From positions 62,001 through 126,000 of the forward strand of contig QDFX01000007.1 of assembly GCA_003347645.1 (NCBI GenBank): DNA of 64,000 nt, given 5' to 3'. The translations under genes and the position numbers were made by a program. Source of the stretch: Rhizobiaceae bacterium CPCC 101076 (GTDB taxonomy: Bacteria; Pseudomonadota; Alphaproteobacteria; Rhizobiales; Methylopilaceae). Numbering within the stretch: the first letter of the stretch is position 1; every line of letters begins with the position of its first letter. A model generated the notes under the pieces. It saw nothing but the letters and a program-made list of their open reading frames with translations, had not been told where the DNA came from and did not search any database. Shown here piece after piece: positions 8,539-16,242 of the stretch.

Positions 8539-10098
8539 TCACTCAGCTGCCTGAAGCGTCGGCTTGCGGCCGAAGTCTTCCGGGAAATGTTTGATGGCGC
8601 TTTCGACCGGGAACGGCGTCATGCCGCCCAGCGCGCAGAGCGAACCCAGACGCATGGTCTGGCAAAGGTCTTCGATGATCGCGAGGTTCTTCTCGACATT
8701 GATGCCGGCGGCGATCTTGTCGAACGTCTCCTTGCCGCGGGTCGAGCCGATCCGGCACGGCGTGCACTTGCCGCAGCTCTCGACCGCACAGAACTCCATG
8801 GCGAAGCGCGCCATCTTGAGCAGGTTCACCGTGTCGTCGAAGAGCACGATGCCGCCATGGCCGACACCCGCGCCGATCGCGGTGAAAGCCTCGTAATCGA
8901 ACAGCGTGTCCCACTGATGGACCGGGACATAGGCGCCGAGCGGCCCGCCGACCTGTACCGCGCGCTCCGGGCGGCCCGACAGCGTGCCGCCGCCGAAGTC
9001 ATAGACCAGCGAGCCCAGCGTGCAGCCGAACGCGATCTCGACGAGACCGCCGTATTTCAGATTGCCGGCGAGCTGGACCGGCATCGTGCCGCGCGAACGG
9101 CCCATGCCGAAATCGGCGTAATATTTGCCGCCTTCCGAGAGGATGATCGGCACCGACGCCATCGACATGACGTTGTTGATGACGGTCGGCTTGCCGAAGG
9201 CGCCGACGAGGGCCGGAAGCGGCGGCTTGGCACGGACAAGGCCGCGCTTGCCCTCGAGCGATTCCAGCAGCGAGGTCTCCTCGCCGCAGACATAGGCGCC
9301 CGCGCCCATGCGGACTTCCATGTCGAAGTCGTACTTCGAACCCGCCACGCCCTTGCCGAGCAGACCGGCCTTGCGCGCGATCGCAATCGCGTCGTTCATC
9401 GCCTTGATCGCGTGCGGATATTCCGAGCGGGTGTAGACGTAGCCGTAGGTCGCACCGACGCCGATACCGGCGATCGTCATGCCCTCGATGAGCACGAAGG
9501 GGTCGCCCTCCATGATCATGCGATCGGAGAATGTGCCCGAGTCGCCTTCGTCGGCGTTGATGACGATGTATTTCTGATCGGCCTTCGCGGCGGCGACCGT
9601 GCGCCACTTGATGCCGGTCGGGAAGCCCGCGCCGCCACGGCCGCGCAGGCCCGACGCGAAGACCTCCTCGACCGTCGCCTCGGAGCCGATCGAGATCGCC
9701 TTTTCGAGGCCCTTGTAGCCGCCAAGCGCCTTGTAGGCTTCGAGCGAGCGCGGATCGGTGATGCCGCAGCGCGCGAAGGTCAGGCGCTGCTGCTTCTTGA
9801 GATAGGGATGCTCGTCGGTCAGGCCGATATGCAGCTTGTGGCCGCCCTTGCCCTCGTGGAAGCCGGCGTCGAACAGCGTCGGGACATCGGTGTCCTCGAC
9901 CGGGCCGAAAGCCACGCGGCCCTTCGGCGTCTCGACCTCGACCAGCGGCTCCAGCCACAGCATGCCGCGCGAGCCGTTGCGGACGATCTCGACCGGCAGG
10001 CCGCGCTTCAGCGCCTCGGTCTGGATCGCGGAAACGACCTCGTCGGCGCCGACCGCGAGCGCCGCGACATCGATCGGAACGTAAATCCTGATGGTCAC
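8539..10098 (-). CDS. fdsB: NAD-dependent formate dehydrogenase beta (diaphorase) subunit
   Basis: A 519-residue flavoprotein homologous to NuoF that takes electrons from FdsA and reduces NAD+. An N-terminal thioredoxin-like part is followed by the NADH-binding glycine-rich loop GLRGRGGAGFPTGIKW, the FMN-site stretch INADEGDSGTF, the GAGAYVCGEETSLL motif, and the 4Fe-4S motif ESCGKCTPCRIG with a distal Cys. The start is the GTG at 10098: it overlaps the fdsG stop by 4 bases (GTGA) and has GGAGG just upstream. The longer frame to 10203 is an artefact of overlap with fdsG. Length and order match FdsB of Rhodobacter and Cupriavidus-type enzymes. Confidence 0.96.
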   Translation of the reverse strand: MTIRIYVPIDVAALAVGADEVVSAIQTEALKRGLPVEIVRNGSRGMLWLEPLVEVETPKGRVAFGPVEDTDVPTLFDAGFHEGKGGHKLHIGLTDEHPYLKKQQRLTFARCGITDPRSLEAYKALGGYKGLEKAISIGSEATVEEVFASGLRGRGGAGFPTGIKWRTVAAAKADQKYIVINADEGDSGTFSDRMIMEGDPFVLIEGMTIAGIGVGATYGYVYTRSEYPHAIKAMNDAIAIARKAGLLGKGVAGSKYDFDMEVRMGAGAYVCGEETSLLESLEGKRGLVRAKPPLPALVGAFGKPTVINNVMSMASVPIILSEGGKYYADFGMGRSRGTMPVQLAGNLKYGGLVEIAFGCTLGSLVYDFGGGTLSGRPERAVQVGGPLGAYVPVHQWDTLFDYEAFTAIGAGVGHGGIVLFDDTVNLLKMARFAMEFCAVESCGKCTPCRIGSTRGKETFDKIAAGINVEKNLAIIEDLCQTMRLGSLCALGGMTPFPVESAIKHFPEDFGRKPTLQAAE

Positions 10099-10568
10099 GA
10101 CTGCGCCTCCGTCAGGATGGCGTCGAGCTTCGACTCGGTGAGGCGGCCGACCATACGGTCGTCGACCTGGGCGGACGGCGCGGTGGCGCAAAGTCCGAGG
10201 CAATAGATCGGCTCTAGGGTGACGCGGCGGTCCGGCGTGGTCTCGCCGAGCTTGATGCCGAGACGCTTCTCGGCGCGCTCGGCCAGGGCGTCACCGCCCA
10301 TGGACTGGCAGGCCTCGGCGCGGCAGAGCCTCACCACATGTCGGCCCGGCAGTTCGTGCCGGAACTCGTGGTAGAACGTGACGGTACCGTAGACCTCCGC
10401 GCGCGACAGATTCAGCGCATCGGCGATCATCGGGATCGCTGCTTCCGGCACAAAACCAAAGGCGTGCTGAATCTCATGGAGAATCGGCATCGTGGCGCCT
10501 TTGGTGCCGGCGAACTCTGCAATGATTGCCGCAGCCCGCTCACGCGTCCACGGCTCAAAATGCGACAT
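10095..10568 (-). CDS. fdsG: NAD-dependent formate dehydrogenase gamma subunit
   Basis: A 157-residue NuoE-like protein with a helical N-terminal part (MPILHEIQHAFGFVP) and a thioredoxin-like domain holding a 2Fe-2S cluster. Its four ligands are visible as CRAEAC near residue 80 and CLGLCATAP near residue 125. It works with FdsB in the diaphorase module of the cytoplasmic complex. It is the first structural gene of the minus-strand fds operon and overlaps fdsB by 4 bases. The promoter should lie in the 114-base gap to the LysR gene, which holds a striking inverted repeat. Confidence 0.95.
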   Translation of the reverse strand: MSHFEPWTRERAAAIIAEFAGTKGATMPILHEIQHAFGFVPEAAIPMIADALNLSRAEVYGTVTFYHEFRHELPGRHVVRLCRAEACQSMGGDALAERAEKRLGIKLGETTPDRRVTLEPIYCLGLCATAPSAQVDDRMVGRLTESKLDAILTEAQS

Positions 10569-10630
10569 GGTCCTGTCCCACGCTGACTTTCGAACTTCTC
10601 CAAAATGGAATTGTCCGAAGGTGAAATCAA

Positions 10631-10682
10631 TGCAGCGTTTCCGTTGTCTGATTAGATATCGCTATCAAACGGAAATTCTGCA
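10631..10682. promoter_or_regulatory. Candidate LysR operator / fds promoter: 15-bp imperfect inverted repeat
   Basis: Arms TGCAGCGTTTCCGTT (10631-10645) and AACGGAAATTCTGCA (10668-10682) match at 13 of 15 positions, with 22 AT-rich bases between. The spacer contains TGAT and ATCA at its edges around an ATATC core. The right arm ends exactly at the LysR stop codon, and the element is 63 bases upstream of the fdsG ATG. Its place and symmetry fit a LysR-type activator site; that assignment is inference. Confidence 0.5.
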
Positions 10683-11621
10683 TTAAAGTGCGGTGGGCTG
10701 ATGCCGTTCTAAAGAGGAGACTGAACTGGTCAATGCCAAGACCGGCGCGAGACGCTGGGCTTCGCTCCAGAGAGCCGCAGTGAGCGGTTTCAACGGGTTA
10801 CGGTCGACCACGACCAACCCGATCATGTGAACGAGCTCCGGCTCGACCAGCGGAATGGAGCGCACGCTCTCGGGAAGGTCGAACATGTCCGCGAACTTCT
10901 TCGGCATGACCGTCGACCAATTGCCGGTCCGTACATGGGCGACAAGCGCCGTGACGGAATCGGACTCCAGGCTCGCCTCGGGTTTGGCGCCCACCGATTC
11001 CAGCGTCTTGTCGATGATCCGGCGGTTCTGCATGTCCGGCGACATCAGGCAGAGCGGCAGCTTCCCGGCTTGTTCCCACGTCACCATCCGCGCCGAACCG
11101 TAAGGGCCGTCGACCGACGTCAGCAGCTGATATTCCTCGCGGTAAAGTGGCAGCGTCCGCATCCGCCCGACCGGCTCGTTCTCGACATAGGTGATGCCGA
11201 TATCGACCTCGAGATTTTCGAGGAGCGTCAGGATCGAGACCGATGTGCGGGAAATGATATTGAACGACACATCCGGATGACGCTGCCGGAACGGCGTCGT
11301 CAGTGCCGCCACCATCGGCAGCGCGGTCGGGATCGCGGCAATGCGGAGCTGGCCGGAGAGGCCCTTTTTCAGCGCCGAGACGTCCTGCCGCATGGCTCGG
11401 CTGTCGGCGACGATCCGGCGCGCCCATTCGAGCACGCGTTCGCCCTCCGGCGTGAAACCCTGGAAGCGCGAGCCGCGATCGACGAGACGCACGCCCAGCA
11501 TTTCCTCGAGGTTCTGGATACCCGATGAGAGTGTTGGCTGGGTGACGCCACAAGCCTCCGCAGCCTTGCGAAAATGTCGCTCGCTGGCCAGCGCCAGCAG
11601 GAACTCAAGTTTATCGATCAC
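10683..11621 (-). CDS. LysR-family transcriptional regulator of the fds operon
   Basis: A 312-residue regulator with an N-terminal winged helix-turn-helix (MIDKLEFLLALASERHFRKAA, then VTQPTLSSGIQNLE) and a C-terminal periplasmic-binding-like effector domain (LRIAAIPTALPMVAAL onward). LysR genes of this type regularly stand upstream of fds operons in alphaproteobacteria, and this one is on the same strand with a 114-base gap to fdsG. I chose the GTG at 11621 because homologues start at IDKLEFLLAL; a GTG at 11666 would add 15 residues. No strong ribosome binding site decides between them. The probable job is formate-responsive activation of fds; this is inferred from position. Confidence 0.88.
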   Translation of the reverse strand: MIDKLEFLLALASERHFRKAAEACGVTQPTLSSGIQNLEEMLGVRLVDRGSRFQGFTPEGERVLEWARRIVADSRAMRQDVSALKKGLSGQLRIAAIPTALPMVAALTTPFRQRHPDVSFNIISRTSVSILTLLENLEVDIGITYVENEPVGRMRTLPLYREEYQLLTSVDGPYGSARMVTWEQAGKLPLCLMSPDMQNRRIIDKTLESVGAKPEASLESDSVTALVAHVRTGNWSTVMPKKFADMFDLPESVRSIPLVEPELVHMIGLVVVDRNPLKPLTAALWSEAQRLAPVLALTSSVSSLERHQPTAL

Positions 11622-11728
11622 CTGGACTGCATAATCCTGCGTACTGTCCGCGAACGCCCTTAGCACCCGATATTACACTATAAACCGCCATTGTCGCGAC
11701 AGTCGCACCGCTCGACCACAGTCTGCGC

Positions 11729-11995
11729 TCAAGCCCGGCGGGACCAAGGGTGATTGGGCGTCGCCGCGCGAGGCGACTGGCTGAAGCATGGAGCTGATGG
11801 ACCCCGCTCCCAGCGAACCGAAGATGCGACTGGCGCCACACCACCCAGGAATTGACGCAGGGCAAGCCGCAGGACCTCCGAACGGTTCGGCTTGGGCTCA
11901 GGCTGCTGATCGATCCAGACATCGACCGCATTGCTGAGTTCGGGCGGCAGTTGCGCCGCGATCATATGCTGGCTCGGCTTCGAACGCTTCCGCAT
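11729..11995 (-). CDS. Small ribbon-helix-helix-like DNA-binding protein
   Basis: An 88-residue protein. Residues 10-54 look like a ribbon-helix-helix fold: a short strand (HMIAAQLPPEL), helix (SNAVDVWIDQQP), then KPNRSEVLRLALRQFL, the usual second helix with NRSEVLR-type sequence. The C-terminal 30 residues are unstructured and basic. The ATG at 11995 has GAGGG 8 bases upstream; that site overlaps the stop codon of the 57-residue gene before it, suggesting translational coupling. It is probably a transcription factor or an antitoxin-like autorepressor, but no toxin gene is adjacent. Confidence 0.65.
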   Translation of the reverse strand: MRKRSKPSQHMIAAQLPPELSNAVDVWIDQQPEPKPNRSEVLRLALRQFLGGVAPVASSVRWERGPSAPCFSQSPRAATPNHPWSRRA

Positions 11996-12006
11996 GGCGC
12001 CGACCC

Positions 12007-12180
12007 TCAAGCCAGGGCTTCGCGAAGGCGGGCCGCTTGTTCGCGGCACTCTCGCGCTTCATCACGAAGGCGTATGCATTCATTGTAAGTATCGGCTGTT
12101 TCGGCCAAGGCAACCAACCGCGAGGCTTCCTCTTCGAGGAGTTTGATCATCTCGGCGGGCGAGTTTTCGAGCTCAAGCAT
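12007..12180 (-). CDS. 57-residue coiled-coil protein
   Basis: A short gene encoding MLELENSPAEMIKLLEEEAS and onward, ending REALA. Almost the whole protein is a charged amphipathic helix with leucine and alanine in a heptad-like pattern, so a coiled coil is likely; it has two cysteines (residues 35 and 44). The reading frame is open from ATG (12178-12180) to TGA (12007-12009) and the next gene begins 11 bases later with its ribosome binding site overlapping this stop. Two TTACCTAA direct repeats lie 53-77 bases upstream. I do not recognise the family. Pairing with a ribbon-helix-helix protein suggests a two-gene regulatory unit. Confidence 0.6.
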   Translation of the reverse strand: MLELENSPAEMIKLLEEEASRLVALAETADTYNECIRLRDEARECREQAARLREALA

Positions 12181-12524
12181 GGGGACCCCGAATGATTGTC
12201 ACCCGAAGTTTGACACGCAAAAATTGCGGCCGTTACCTAATGCTCGAATTTACCTAAAGATTTAAGCCTAACGCGCGCTCCGCTCTATTCGACCGGAGCT
12301 GCAGATGCCTCCGTCGGCTGGCGCCGGTGCCGCCACTCCCACGTCAGTTAAACGCGCGATCAAAAATGAGGCTTTGGCTTAACTGATGGGCCTGAGAGGC
12401 TACCGGGCGTAGGGGAGTTGCCTGCACCCTCAACTAACCCCCACTGGCCGTCACGCTTTCTCCTGGGCTGCGTGGCGGCCACGCATCAAGCGACTAGGCG
12501 GGCCAAGCCATCGACGATTTTCGC
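12181..12524. other. Intergenic region with direct and inverted repeats
   Basis: This stretch should contain the promoter of the minus-strand pair at 11729-12180. It holds two copies of TTACCTAA (12233-12240 and 12250-12257, starts 17 bases apart) and a 7-base inverted repeat CAGTTAA/TTAACTG (12345-12351 and 12379-12385). I see no gene in it on either strand. Confidence 0.45.
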
Positions 12525-12854
12525 TCAGGCTGCCGGAGCATCCGACACCGCCCGTGGCGGGCCGGCAAGAGTTACCTTCGTCGTTACAATCGGCCCCGCG
12601 GCGTAGGCACCGGCGCGGAGCAACGCCTCGCCAGGCGCCCCGCCAACCCGTCGCAACGTTGCTTGATCACAAGTCTGGGCGATCCGGATGGCCAGGTTCC
12701 GAAGATGCGCCCGCCGATAACAGAAGAGCGCGATCTCGACGCGCTGCATCATCGGCAGTTTGGAGATACTTCCGATCCCCTCTTCCCGTCCCCTCAGTAA
12801 ACTTCCGAGTTGTTCGAGTGGGATCGGGCAATATTCCTCGTTCGGTATCGACAT
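12525..12854 (-). CDS. Hypothetical protein with an upstream CtrA-like box
   Basis: A 109-residue soluble protein. The central segment (SISKLPMMQRVEIALFCYRRAHLRNLAIRIAQTC) is helical and looks conserved-type, while the last 30 residues are Ala/Pro-rich. No signal peptide and no recognised domain. A full TTAA-N7-TTAA box lies about 49 bases upstream of its ATG, the consensus of the cell-cycle regulator CtrA, so cell-cycle control is possible. The gene is followed by a 344-base gap. It may be lineage-specific. Confidence 0.55.
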   Translation of the reverse strand: MSIPNEEYCPIPLEQLGSLLRGREEGIGSISKLPMMQRVEIALFCYRRAHLRNLAIRIAQTCDQATLRRVGGAPGEALLRAGAYAAGPIVTTKVTLAGPPRAVSDAPAA

Positions 12855-12902
12855 TGTAATTCCATCAACGGCTACCCCAATTCAAACGATGGCGATCGAG
12901 TG

Positions 12903-12917
12903 TTAACCGGTGATTAA
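12903..12917. promoter_or_regulatory. CtrA-consensus box TTAA-N7-TTAA
   Basis: The sequence TTAACCGGTGATTAA fits the TTAA-N7-TTAA consensus bound by the alphaproteobacterial response regulator CtrA. It lies between two minus-strand small genes, 49 bases upstream of the 109-residue gene. Such AT-rich pairs should be rare in this GC-rich window, but binding is not shown. Confidence 0.45.
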
Positions 12918-12991
12918 TCCTAACGAGGCGTTGACTACGGGCGATGTCCCGCCCCCGCCCGCAAGCGATCGCAAGCTGCTGGCCCAGGCGG

Positions 12992-13219
12992 TCAATGGAT
13001 CGACCCGCCGCTCGTGAAAGTCGGAACGGCGCGAAATGTAAGGAGCGGCCCGCCATCGGGAGACTGCACCCTCACCTCGATCGACTGACCTTGATCCGCC
13101 AGCATCACGGCAGCCCGCAAGGCGGCATCCCGAGTGGCGAAATGTCGGGTGGCCTTGCCCTCAATCCTCATCAACCAGTGAGAACCCTGGCGGATTAGAT
13201 GTACGGTCTGGTCTATCAT
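12992..13219 (-). CDS. Small hypothetical protein, DUF2188-like pattern
   Basis: A 75-residue protein starting at the ATG at 13219 (MIDQTVHLIRQGSHWLMRIE). The layout, a strand pair with a conserved-type Trp followed by ATRHFATRDAALRAAVMLADQ and then strands, resembles small DUF2188-like proteins in which a residue string is scanned for missing values; the match is by eye and weak. There is a TTG three codons upstream that I do not favour. It is not tightly linked to another gene. Function unknown. Confidence 0.45.
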   Translation of the reverse strand: MIDQTVHLIRQGSHWLMRIEGKATRHFATRDAALRAAVMLADQGQSIEVRVQSPDGGPLLTFRAVPTFTSGGSIH

Positions 13220-13419
13220 CGCCGGCAATGTGCATCCACCGCGCGATCACCGGAATCATACATGGAGATAGGTTGGACCGTTCGATTCACTCGCCGAACT
13301 TGCTCAAAGGCCACTGTCGACCTGTTGCAGCGGACCCGGCGGATTTATAGCTCCCCGATCGATAAGGAACTCGCGGAGCTCCAGGTTCAAAAGCGGTTCC
13401 CCGGGAGAACTGAGAGACA

Positions 13420-13812
13420 ATGGATCTGATCACGGACATCGTCACCGAGCCCGTTTCCGCCAGCGAACTACGGCGCGCCGTGGACGTCTGCAGCGCTGCC
13501 CGGCAGGCCAAGGATCAGACGGAAACACATCTTCTGATCATTGCGGAGTTCATCGACGAACTCGAACCGGAGCACATCTCGGCCATCATGTTCCGCATGG
13601 AAGCCCTGGCGCGCCTCATTCGAGGCGAACGCCCGGACAGCTGGACCATCGAGCTGGATGGAAAACACCAGGTTCTGGCGCGCGAAGCGGTGCTCGAAGC
13701 CGCCGCCGCGGCCGCGCTCCTCGTTTCGCTGGACCAAAACGAGATCGGGTTCGAGCCGGAGAGCTTCAAGAAGCTGGCGCTCGGATTCCCTGCGGGCGCC
13801 GGACACGCCTAG
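13420..13812 (+). CDS. Hypothetical acidic protein
   Basis: A 130-residue soluble acidic protein preceded by a GAGAG ribosome binding site. It has several helices (LRRAVDVCSAARQAKDQTET, then EHISAIMFRMEALARLI) and an alanine-rich segment (EAVLEAAAAAALLVSLDQNE). No known domain recognised. A reverse-strand open frame covers the same bases, but the plus-strand frame has the more natural amino-acid mix and a start signal. It sits just upstream of, and opposite to, tRNA-Arg. Confidence 0.55.
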   Translation: MDLITDIVTEPVSASELRRAVDVCSAARQAKDQTETHLLIIAEFIDELEPEHISAIMFRMEALARLIRGERPDSWTIELDGKHQVLAREAVLEAAAAAALLVSLDQNEIGFEPESFKKLALGFPAGAGHA

Positions 13813-13866
13813 GAACGCGTCGCCCGAGACGCACGCCTGGTTAAATCGATGGTTTAAAGAAGAAAA

Positions 13867-13943
13867 TGGCGCGCCCGAAAGGATTCGAACCTCTGACCCT
13901 CAGATTCGTAGTCTGATGCTCTATCCAGCTGAGCTACGGGCGC
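13867..13943 (-). tRNA. tRNA-Arg (anticodon ACG)
   Basis: The reverse strand reads as a 77-base tRNA: acceptor stem GCGCCCG pairing with CGGGCGC, D-arm AGCTCAGCTGGATAGAGC, anticodon arm CAGACTACGAATCTG with anticodon ACG, T-arm with GGTTCGAATCC, and an encoded CCA at 13867-13869. ACG is read as ICG after deamination and serves CGN arginine codons. I see no duplicated 3' end nearby, so no sign of element integration here. Confidence 0.96.
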
Positions 13944-14027
13944 GCATGCACCGGAGGCGATGCCGTCCGGGCGAGCGGGTTGATTAAATAAACGGGCTCG
14001 GGATTGCAAGCGCGATCGACGCATTTT

Positions 14028-15476
14028 TTAGGCGCGGGCGCGCGCCGCCGCACGTTCGCGCAGATCGATCGCGCGGTCGGGAATGGTGATGCGGAAGGTG
14101 GCGCCGATCGTCCCGTCGATCAGACGGATATCGCCGCCATGAACACGAACGAGTTCGGCCGCGATCGCGAGGCCGAGGCCCGTTCCGCCGGATTTGGTCG
14201 ACCCCTGGAAGGGATCGAACAACGTCTCCTTCGCATGCTCCGGAACGCCGGGCCCGGTGTCGGACATCTCGATGACGACGGTCGCACCCTCGCGGCGGCC
14301 GACGATGCGGATCTGGTCGCGGCTGGGATCGGTCCTGCCCTTCGATTCCAGCGCCTGCCTGGCATTGCGACCAAGATTGAGCAGAACCCGGAACAGCTGG
14401 TCGGGGTCGGCATCGACCGTCAGATCCTTCTCGATGCTTTCGACCCAGCCGATATTCGCATCGTCCTCGATGCCTATCGCCTCGCGGAGGTCAGAGATCA
14501 GCCCCTGGACGTCGACCGGCCGCCGCTCGGGCGTCGGCTCCTGCGCCGAGCCGTAAGCCAGCGTCGACTGGCAATAGGCGATCGCCCGTTCGAGGGTGGA
14601 GACGAGCTTGCCGGATAGGCGTTTCACGGCCGGGTCGTCGGACATCGCCAGGCGCTCGGAGGCAAGTTGGGCTGCCGTTAGCAGATTCCGAAGGTCGTGG
14701 CCGATCTTCGAGACCGCGAGACCGAGCGAAGCAAGGCGCGCACGGTTCTGCAGATGCCCGCGCAATTGGCCCTGCATCAGAGCGAGCTGCCGTTCCGCGA
14801 GGCCGATCTCGTCGGTCCGGCCGGTTTCACCTTCGGCATCGATGCGGTTCGGGTTTTCGCCGAATGCCGCCATGCGCTCGGCAAGCCTTCGCACCGGACG
14901 GACGATGATGCGGTCGAGCGACAGATAGACGAGCCAGCCGGTGATGCCGGAGACGATGAGGGTGACGAGGAGGATGTTGCGCGAGAACGAGAGCATCGCC
15001 TCTTTCAGCGGCGCCTCGTCGAGCAGAACCTCGATGAACTGCCCCTCCGCCGGCGCATCGCCGATCGCCCGGATGATGCCGTCGCCGTGCAGGAGGATCG
15101 AGAAGGCGTCGCGCACAGAACCCACGCCCTGCGGCGTGCGCAGATCGACCTCGCGCGACACGGCGGGTGGCGAATCCGACGAAGCGAGGAGACGACGGCT
15201 GTCGCCGGTCTGCAGCACGATCAGCCGGGCGCCGATACTGTCGAGAAGCTGGCGCGCCAGCGTTTCCGGCACCATTCCGGAGGGTGCCGCGTCGAGCACG
15301 AGGGCGATCGAATGGGCTCGCCCGATGCGGTCGGCAAGCCAGCGCTCGTAGAAGGTCGCGACCGACGGTACATAGACCAGGACGACCGCCAGCATCACGA
15401 ACATGCTGGTCAACGTCAGGAGTTTGGCCGAGAGACCGCGGCGAACTTCGCTTTGGCTTTGGTCCGAATCCGTCAT
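14028..15476 (-). CDS. Orphan sensor histidine kinase
   Basis: A 482-residue inner-membrane kinase: transmembrane helix about residues 19-39, periplasmic sensor about 40-165, second helix about 167-187, HAMP linker about 188-240, then dimerisation/phosphoacceptor region with His260 in KIGHDLRNLL, and a HATPase domain with NLGRNARQA (N box), SDTGPGV (G1) and GGTGLGLAIAAEL (G2). The catalytic residues look complete. No response regulator gene is adjacent, so its partner is unknown. It is transcribed divergently from rpmH with a 216-base gap. Confidence 0.9.
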   Translation of the reverse strand: MTDSDQSQSEVRRGLSAKLLTLTSMFVMLAVVLVYVPSVATFYERWLADRIGRAHSIALVLDAAPSGMVPETLARQLLDSIGARLIVLQTGDSRRLLASSDSPPAVSREVDLRTPQGVGSVRDAFSILLHGDGIIRAIGDAPAEGQFIEVLLDEAPLKEAMLSFSRNILLVTLIVSGITGWLVYLSLDRIIVRPVRRLAERMAAFGENPNRIDAEGETGRTDEIGLAERQLALMQGQLRGHLQNRARLASLGLAVSKIGHDLRNLLTAAQLASERLAMSDDPAVKRLSGKLVSTLERAIAYCQSTLAYGSAQEPTPERRPVDVQGLISDLREAIGIEDDANIGWVESIEKDLTVDADPDQLFRVLLNLGRNARQALESKGRTDPSRDQIRIVGRREGATVVIEMSDTGPGVPEHAKETLFDPFQGSTKSGGTGLGLAIAAELVRVHGGDIRLIDGTIGATFRITIPDRAIDLRERAAARARA

Positions 15477-15559
15477 GAACCGTCCTTGTGGTTCCCCATT
15501 ACGGGACGATTGCGCACGAAAGATGGTAACATGACAGCGGCTTTATGGGGTCAATCGCG

Positions 15560-15588
15560 TTGACTTCGGGTCCGGACTGTCCCTATAA
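15560..15588 (+). promoter_or_regulatory. Sigma-70 type promoter of rpmH-rnpA-yidC
   Basis: TTGACT (15560-15565) and CTATAA (15583-15588) are separated by 17 bases, near the housekeeping consensus. They lie about 105 bases upstream of the rpmH start in the only intergenic region before this operon, where a strong ribosomal-protein promoter is expected. Confidence 0.7.
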
Positions 15589-15692
15589 GCGCCCCGAACC
15601 GGCTGCCGCCACCGTGCGAGCGGCCTTTTTCGCTCATATATGGCCTTTGGCCAGAACCGAATTCGCGGCTTGGCCGCGACGGAGGATGACCC

Positions 15693-15827
15693 GTGAAACG
15701 GACCTATCAGCCGAGCAAGCTGGTGCGCAAGCGCCGCCACGGCTTCCGCGCCCGCATGGAAACGGCCGGTGGCCGCAAGGTTCTCGCGGCTCGCCGCAAG
15801 CACGGCCGCAAGCGCCTCTCGGCCTGA
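15693..15827 (+). CDS. rpmH: 50S ribosomal protein L34
   Basis: A 44-residue, very basic protein beginning with GTG at 15693 (read as Met), [20 protein letters not shown], and ending KHGRKRLSA, the near-invariant L34 sequence. It is a structural protein of the large ribosomal subunit. GGAGG lies 8 bases upstream of the start. The gene leads the conserved rpmH-rnpA-yidC operon; rnpA begins 5 bases after its stop. Confidence 0.98.
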   Translation: MKRTYQPSKLVRKRRHGFRARMETAGGRKVLAARRKHGRKRLSA

Positions 15828-15832
15828 CCCTT

Positions 15833-16228
15833 GTGGCGCTCGAGCGCCCGCATGACGTCGCACCCGAGCGTCTGAGACGCAGGGCGGAGTTCCTTGCGGT
15901 CGCGAGCGGCCAGCGGGCACACACGTCCCTGCTCACCCTGCAAGCCAGGAAAGACGCGGACCGCCCGGACGCAAAACCGCGCATCGGGCTGACCGTCACC
16001 AAGAAATGCGGCGGCGCCGTCGAGCGCAACCGCATGCGCCGCCGCCTGAGGCAGGCCGTGCGGCACGTCGCCTCTTCCGCCGCACATACCGGACATGACT
16101 ATGTGATCGTGGCGCGATCCGGTGTACTGGACGCGGCGTTCGATCATCTCATCGCCGATCTGGAGGCCGCGTTCCGACGCGTGCACACGGCAAAACCCGG
16201 CAATCCGAAAACCAAAAGAACGGATTGA
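15833..16228 (+). CDS. rnpA: Ribonuclease P protein component
   Basis: A 131-residue basic protein that assists the RNase P RNA in cutting tRNA precursors at the 5' end. The hallmark RNR motif is present (KKCGGAVERNRMRRRLR), preceded by RRRAEFLAVASG and RIGLTV, and followed by HDYVIVARSG. I chose the GTG at 15833, 5 bases after rpmH, because it gives the normal length (115-135); the longer frame upstream overlaps rpmH. It ends 14 bases before yidC. Confidence 0.93.
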   Translation: MALERPHDVAPERLRRRAEFLAVASGQRAHTSLLTLQARKDADRPDAKPRIGLTVTKKCGGAVERNRMRRRLRQAVRHVASSAAHTGHDYVIVARSGVLDAAFDHLIADLEAAFRRVHTAKPGNPKTKRTD

Positions 16229-16242
16229 ATAGGCCGACCCCA

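Noticed and set aside
5846-8554. A 902-codon plus-strand open frame opposite fdsA
   Set aside because: It is the antisense shadow of fdsA, produced by high GC at third codon positions; its translation is rich in Arg, Ala, Asp and His repeats with no family, and fdsA is unmistakable.
8587-10206. A 539-codon plus-strand frame opposite fdsB
   Set aside because: Shadow of fdsB with the same low-information composition and no start signal.
13468-13806. A 112-codon minus-strand frame opposite the 130-residue gene
   Set aside because: The plus-strand frame has a ribosome binding site and a more natural amino-acid mix; the reverse frame has neither.
13846-13862. A CtrA-like TTAA pair near tRNA-Arg
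   Set aside because: The spacing between the TTAA units is 9 bases, not 7, and no gene starts close by in a fitting direction.
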